From Gammaproteobacteria bacterium (lineage in GTDB: Bacteria; Pseudomonadota; Gammaproteobacteria; SZUA-229), in the NCBI GenBank assembly GCA_030637945.1, contig DAOWFN010000071.1:1-6893 (forward strand): a stretch of DNA of 6,893 nt, written 5' to 3'. A program made the translations under genes and the position numbers. Shown piece after piece: positions 6,091 through 6,893 of this stretch. The notes beneath the pieces were generated by a model. The model did no database searches and was not told the origin of the DNA. It saw only the letters and a list, made by a program, of their open reading frames with translations. How positions within the stretch are numbered: the first letter of the stretch is position 1; each line of letters starts with the position of its first letter.

Positions 6091-6098
6091 ACAAAATT

Positions 6099-6890
6099 AT
6101 GACAATAAATAATCCCCCTGTTGTTTTATGCTTTTCTGGTGCTGACCCAACCGGTGGCGCTGGCATTCAGGCCGATATCGAAACACTTAGCAGCCACGGC
6201 TGTATAGCCGCATCTATTATTACCGCAGCCACCGTTCAAGACACTATCGACGTCATCTCTTTTGCTCCCATGCCGTCAGACCTTGTCATCGAACAGGCAC
6301 GTGCAGTGCTCGAAGACATGCCGATTGCGGCGATAAAAATTGGTGTGGTCGGCAGTGCCGAAATCGCCATGGCCATCCATTCAATTCTTACTGATTACCC
6401 TAATATCCCGGTAATTTACGACCCTGTGTTCAGCACCGAAACCGGTGGCGCTTTAAGTACAGAAGATCTGGTCGATACTGTCCGCACACTGCTATTACCC
6501 ATCACAAAGGTGCTCACGCCAAACATACATGAAGTGCATGCACTGGCGCCTGGTTCAGACACACCCACTGCCGCCGCCATGGGATTACTGGAATCAGACG
6601 TCGAGTATATTCTATTGACCGGCACACATGGCAAAACCCCGGATGTCGTGCATACCCTGTTCAGCAATAACCGCGAGCTGGAAACTTTTCATAATGAACG
6701 GCTGCCACATAAATATCATGGCTCTGGCTGCACACTCGCATCGAGTATCGCAGCGCAAATCGCTCTTGGACAGGATGTACTTGGTGCTGTAAGAAAAGGA
6801 TTAGAGTACACCCATAAAACCTTAGTCAATGCGAACAGAATCGGCATGGGGCAATATCACCCAAATCGCTTTTTCTGGGATAAAAAATAA
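6099..6890 (+). CDS. thiD: Hydroxymethylpyrimidine/phosphomethylpyrimidine kinase ThiD
   Basis: The 263-residue ribokinase-fold enzyme phosphorylates HMP to HMP-P and HMP-P to HMP-PP, the pyrimidine half of thiamine, in the cytoplasm. The N-terminal SGADPTGGAGIQADIETL at 13-30 and TAATVQDT at 42-49 are the substrate-binding blocks of the family (E. coli: AGTDPSGGAGIQAD and TALVAQNT). DPVFSTETGGAL is at 108-119, and the anion-hole/catalytic GSGCTLASS at 208-216 carries the expected Cys at 211; the common GTGC reads GSGC here. Length is normal and the stop is inside the window, three bases from its edge. The ATG at 6099 has a modest GGTGA 8 nt upstream that may be folded into a hairpin. It is divergent from rubredoxin. 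In related bacteria thiE commonly follows, but that would lie beyond the edge. Confidence 0.96.
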   Translation: MTINNPPVVLCFSGADPTGGAGIQADIETLSSHGCIAASIITAATVQDTIDVISFAPMPSDLVIEQARAVLEDMPIAAIKIGVVGSAEIAMAIHSILTDYPNIPVIYDPVFSTETGGALSTEDLVDTVRTLLLPITKVLTPNIHEVHALAPGSDTPTAAAMGLLESDVEYILLTGTHGKTPDVVHTLFSNNRELETFHNERLPHKYHGSGCTLASSIAAQIALGQDVLGAVRKGLEYTHKTLVNANRIGMGQYHPNRFFWDKK

Positions 6891-6893
6891 TCA

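Noticed and set aside
5966..6098. TPP riboswitch ahead of thiD
   Set aside because: I looked for the conserved thi-box core (CTGAGA and ACCTGA-like blocks) and found none in the 133-base leader.
1..6893. Mobile element, CRISPR array, toxin-antitoxin or phage-defence genes
   Set aside because: No transposase, integrase, regularly spaced repeats, paired small toxin/antitoxin frames or defence-family motifs could be found on either strand.

Overview
The window looks like chromosomal DNA of a gammaproteobacterium. Three things point that way: a zur-znuC-znuB operon divergent from znuA around an operator of the enterobacterial Zur type, a rubredoxin gene divergent from thiD, and protein sequences close to Escherichia/Pseudomonas-type families. 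I cannot name the genus. Coding density is high, no gene-free stretch exceeds 300 bases, and I see no tRNA, rRNA, CRISPR array, insertion sequence or phage gene.

Layout. Positions 1-740 (minus) are the N-terminal end of a large secreted repeat protein (adhesin-like, cadherin/Ig-like repeats) that runs off the left edge. It lies downstream of the zinc operon in the same direction but behind a good terminator (803-840). Positions 878-3066 (minus) are zur-znuC-znuB: a Zn-sensing repressor, an ABC ATPase and a membrane permease, with a 12-nt gap between the first two genes and an ATGA overlap between the last two. Positions 3067-3134 hold one Zur operator shared with znuA (3135-4157, plus), which encodes the periplasmic zinc-binding protein. 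Next come a YjbQ-family gene (4263-4679, plus) and, convergent to it, a D-2-hydroxyacid dehydrogenase of the glycerate dehydrogenase/hydroxypyruvate reductase type (4736-5704, minus). A short rubredoxin gene (5795-5965, minus) is followed by a strong terminator. It is divergent from thiD (6099-6890, plus), which ends three bases before the right edge.

How the genes work together. ZnuA captures periplasmic zinc, ZnuB carries it across the inner membrane and ZnuC powers the step. Zur with bound zinc would shut both divergent transcripts from the shared operator, including its own. YjbQ (annotated in its family as a secondary thiamine-phosphate synthase) and ThiD (HMP/HMP-P kinase) both touch thiamine synthesis, but they lie on separate transcripts and nothing in the sequence proves a link.

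Novelty. I do not see a clearly new multi-gene system; most of the window is a recognisable conserved set. The points worth a second look are nested palindromes in the zur/znuA operator, a His/Cys-containing N-terminal extension on Zur, an extra His/Cys tail on ZnuC beside a reduced His loop in ZnuA, an in-frame 30-bp tandem duplication in znuA, a sharp base-composition break inside the adhesin gene, and dyads in the rubredoxin/thiD intergenic region.
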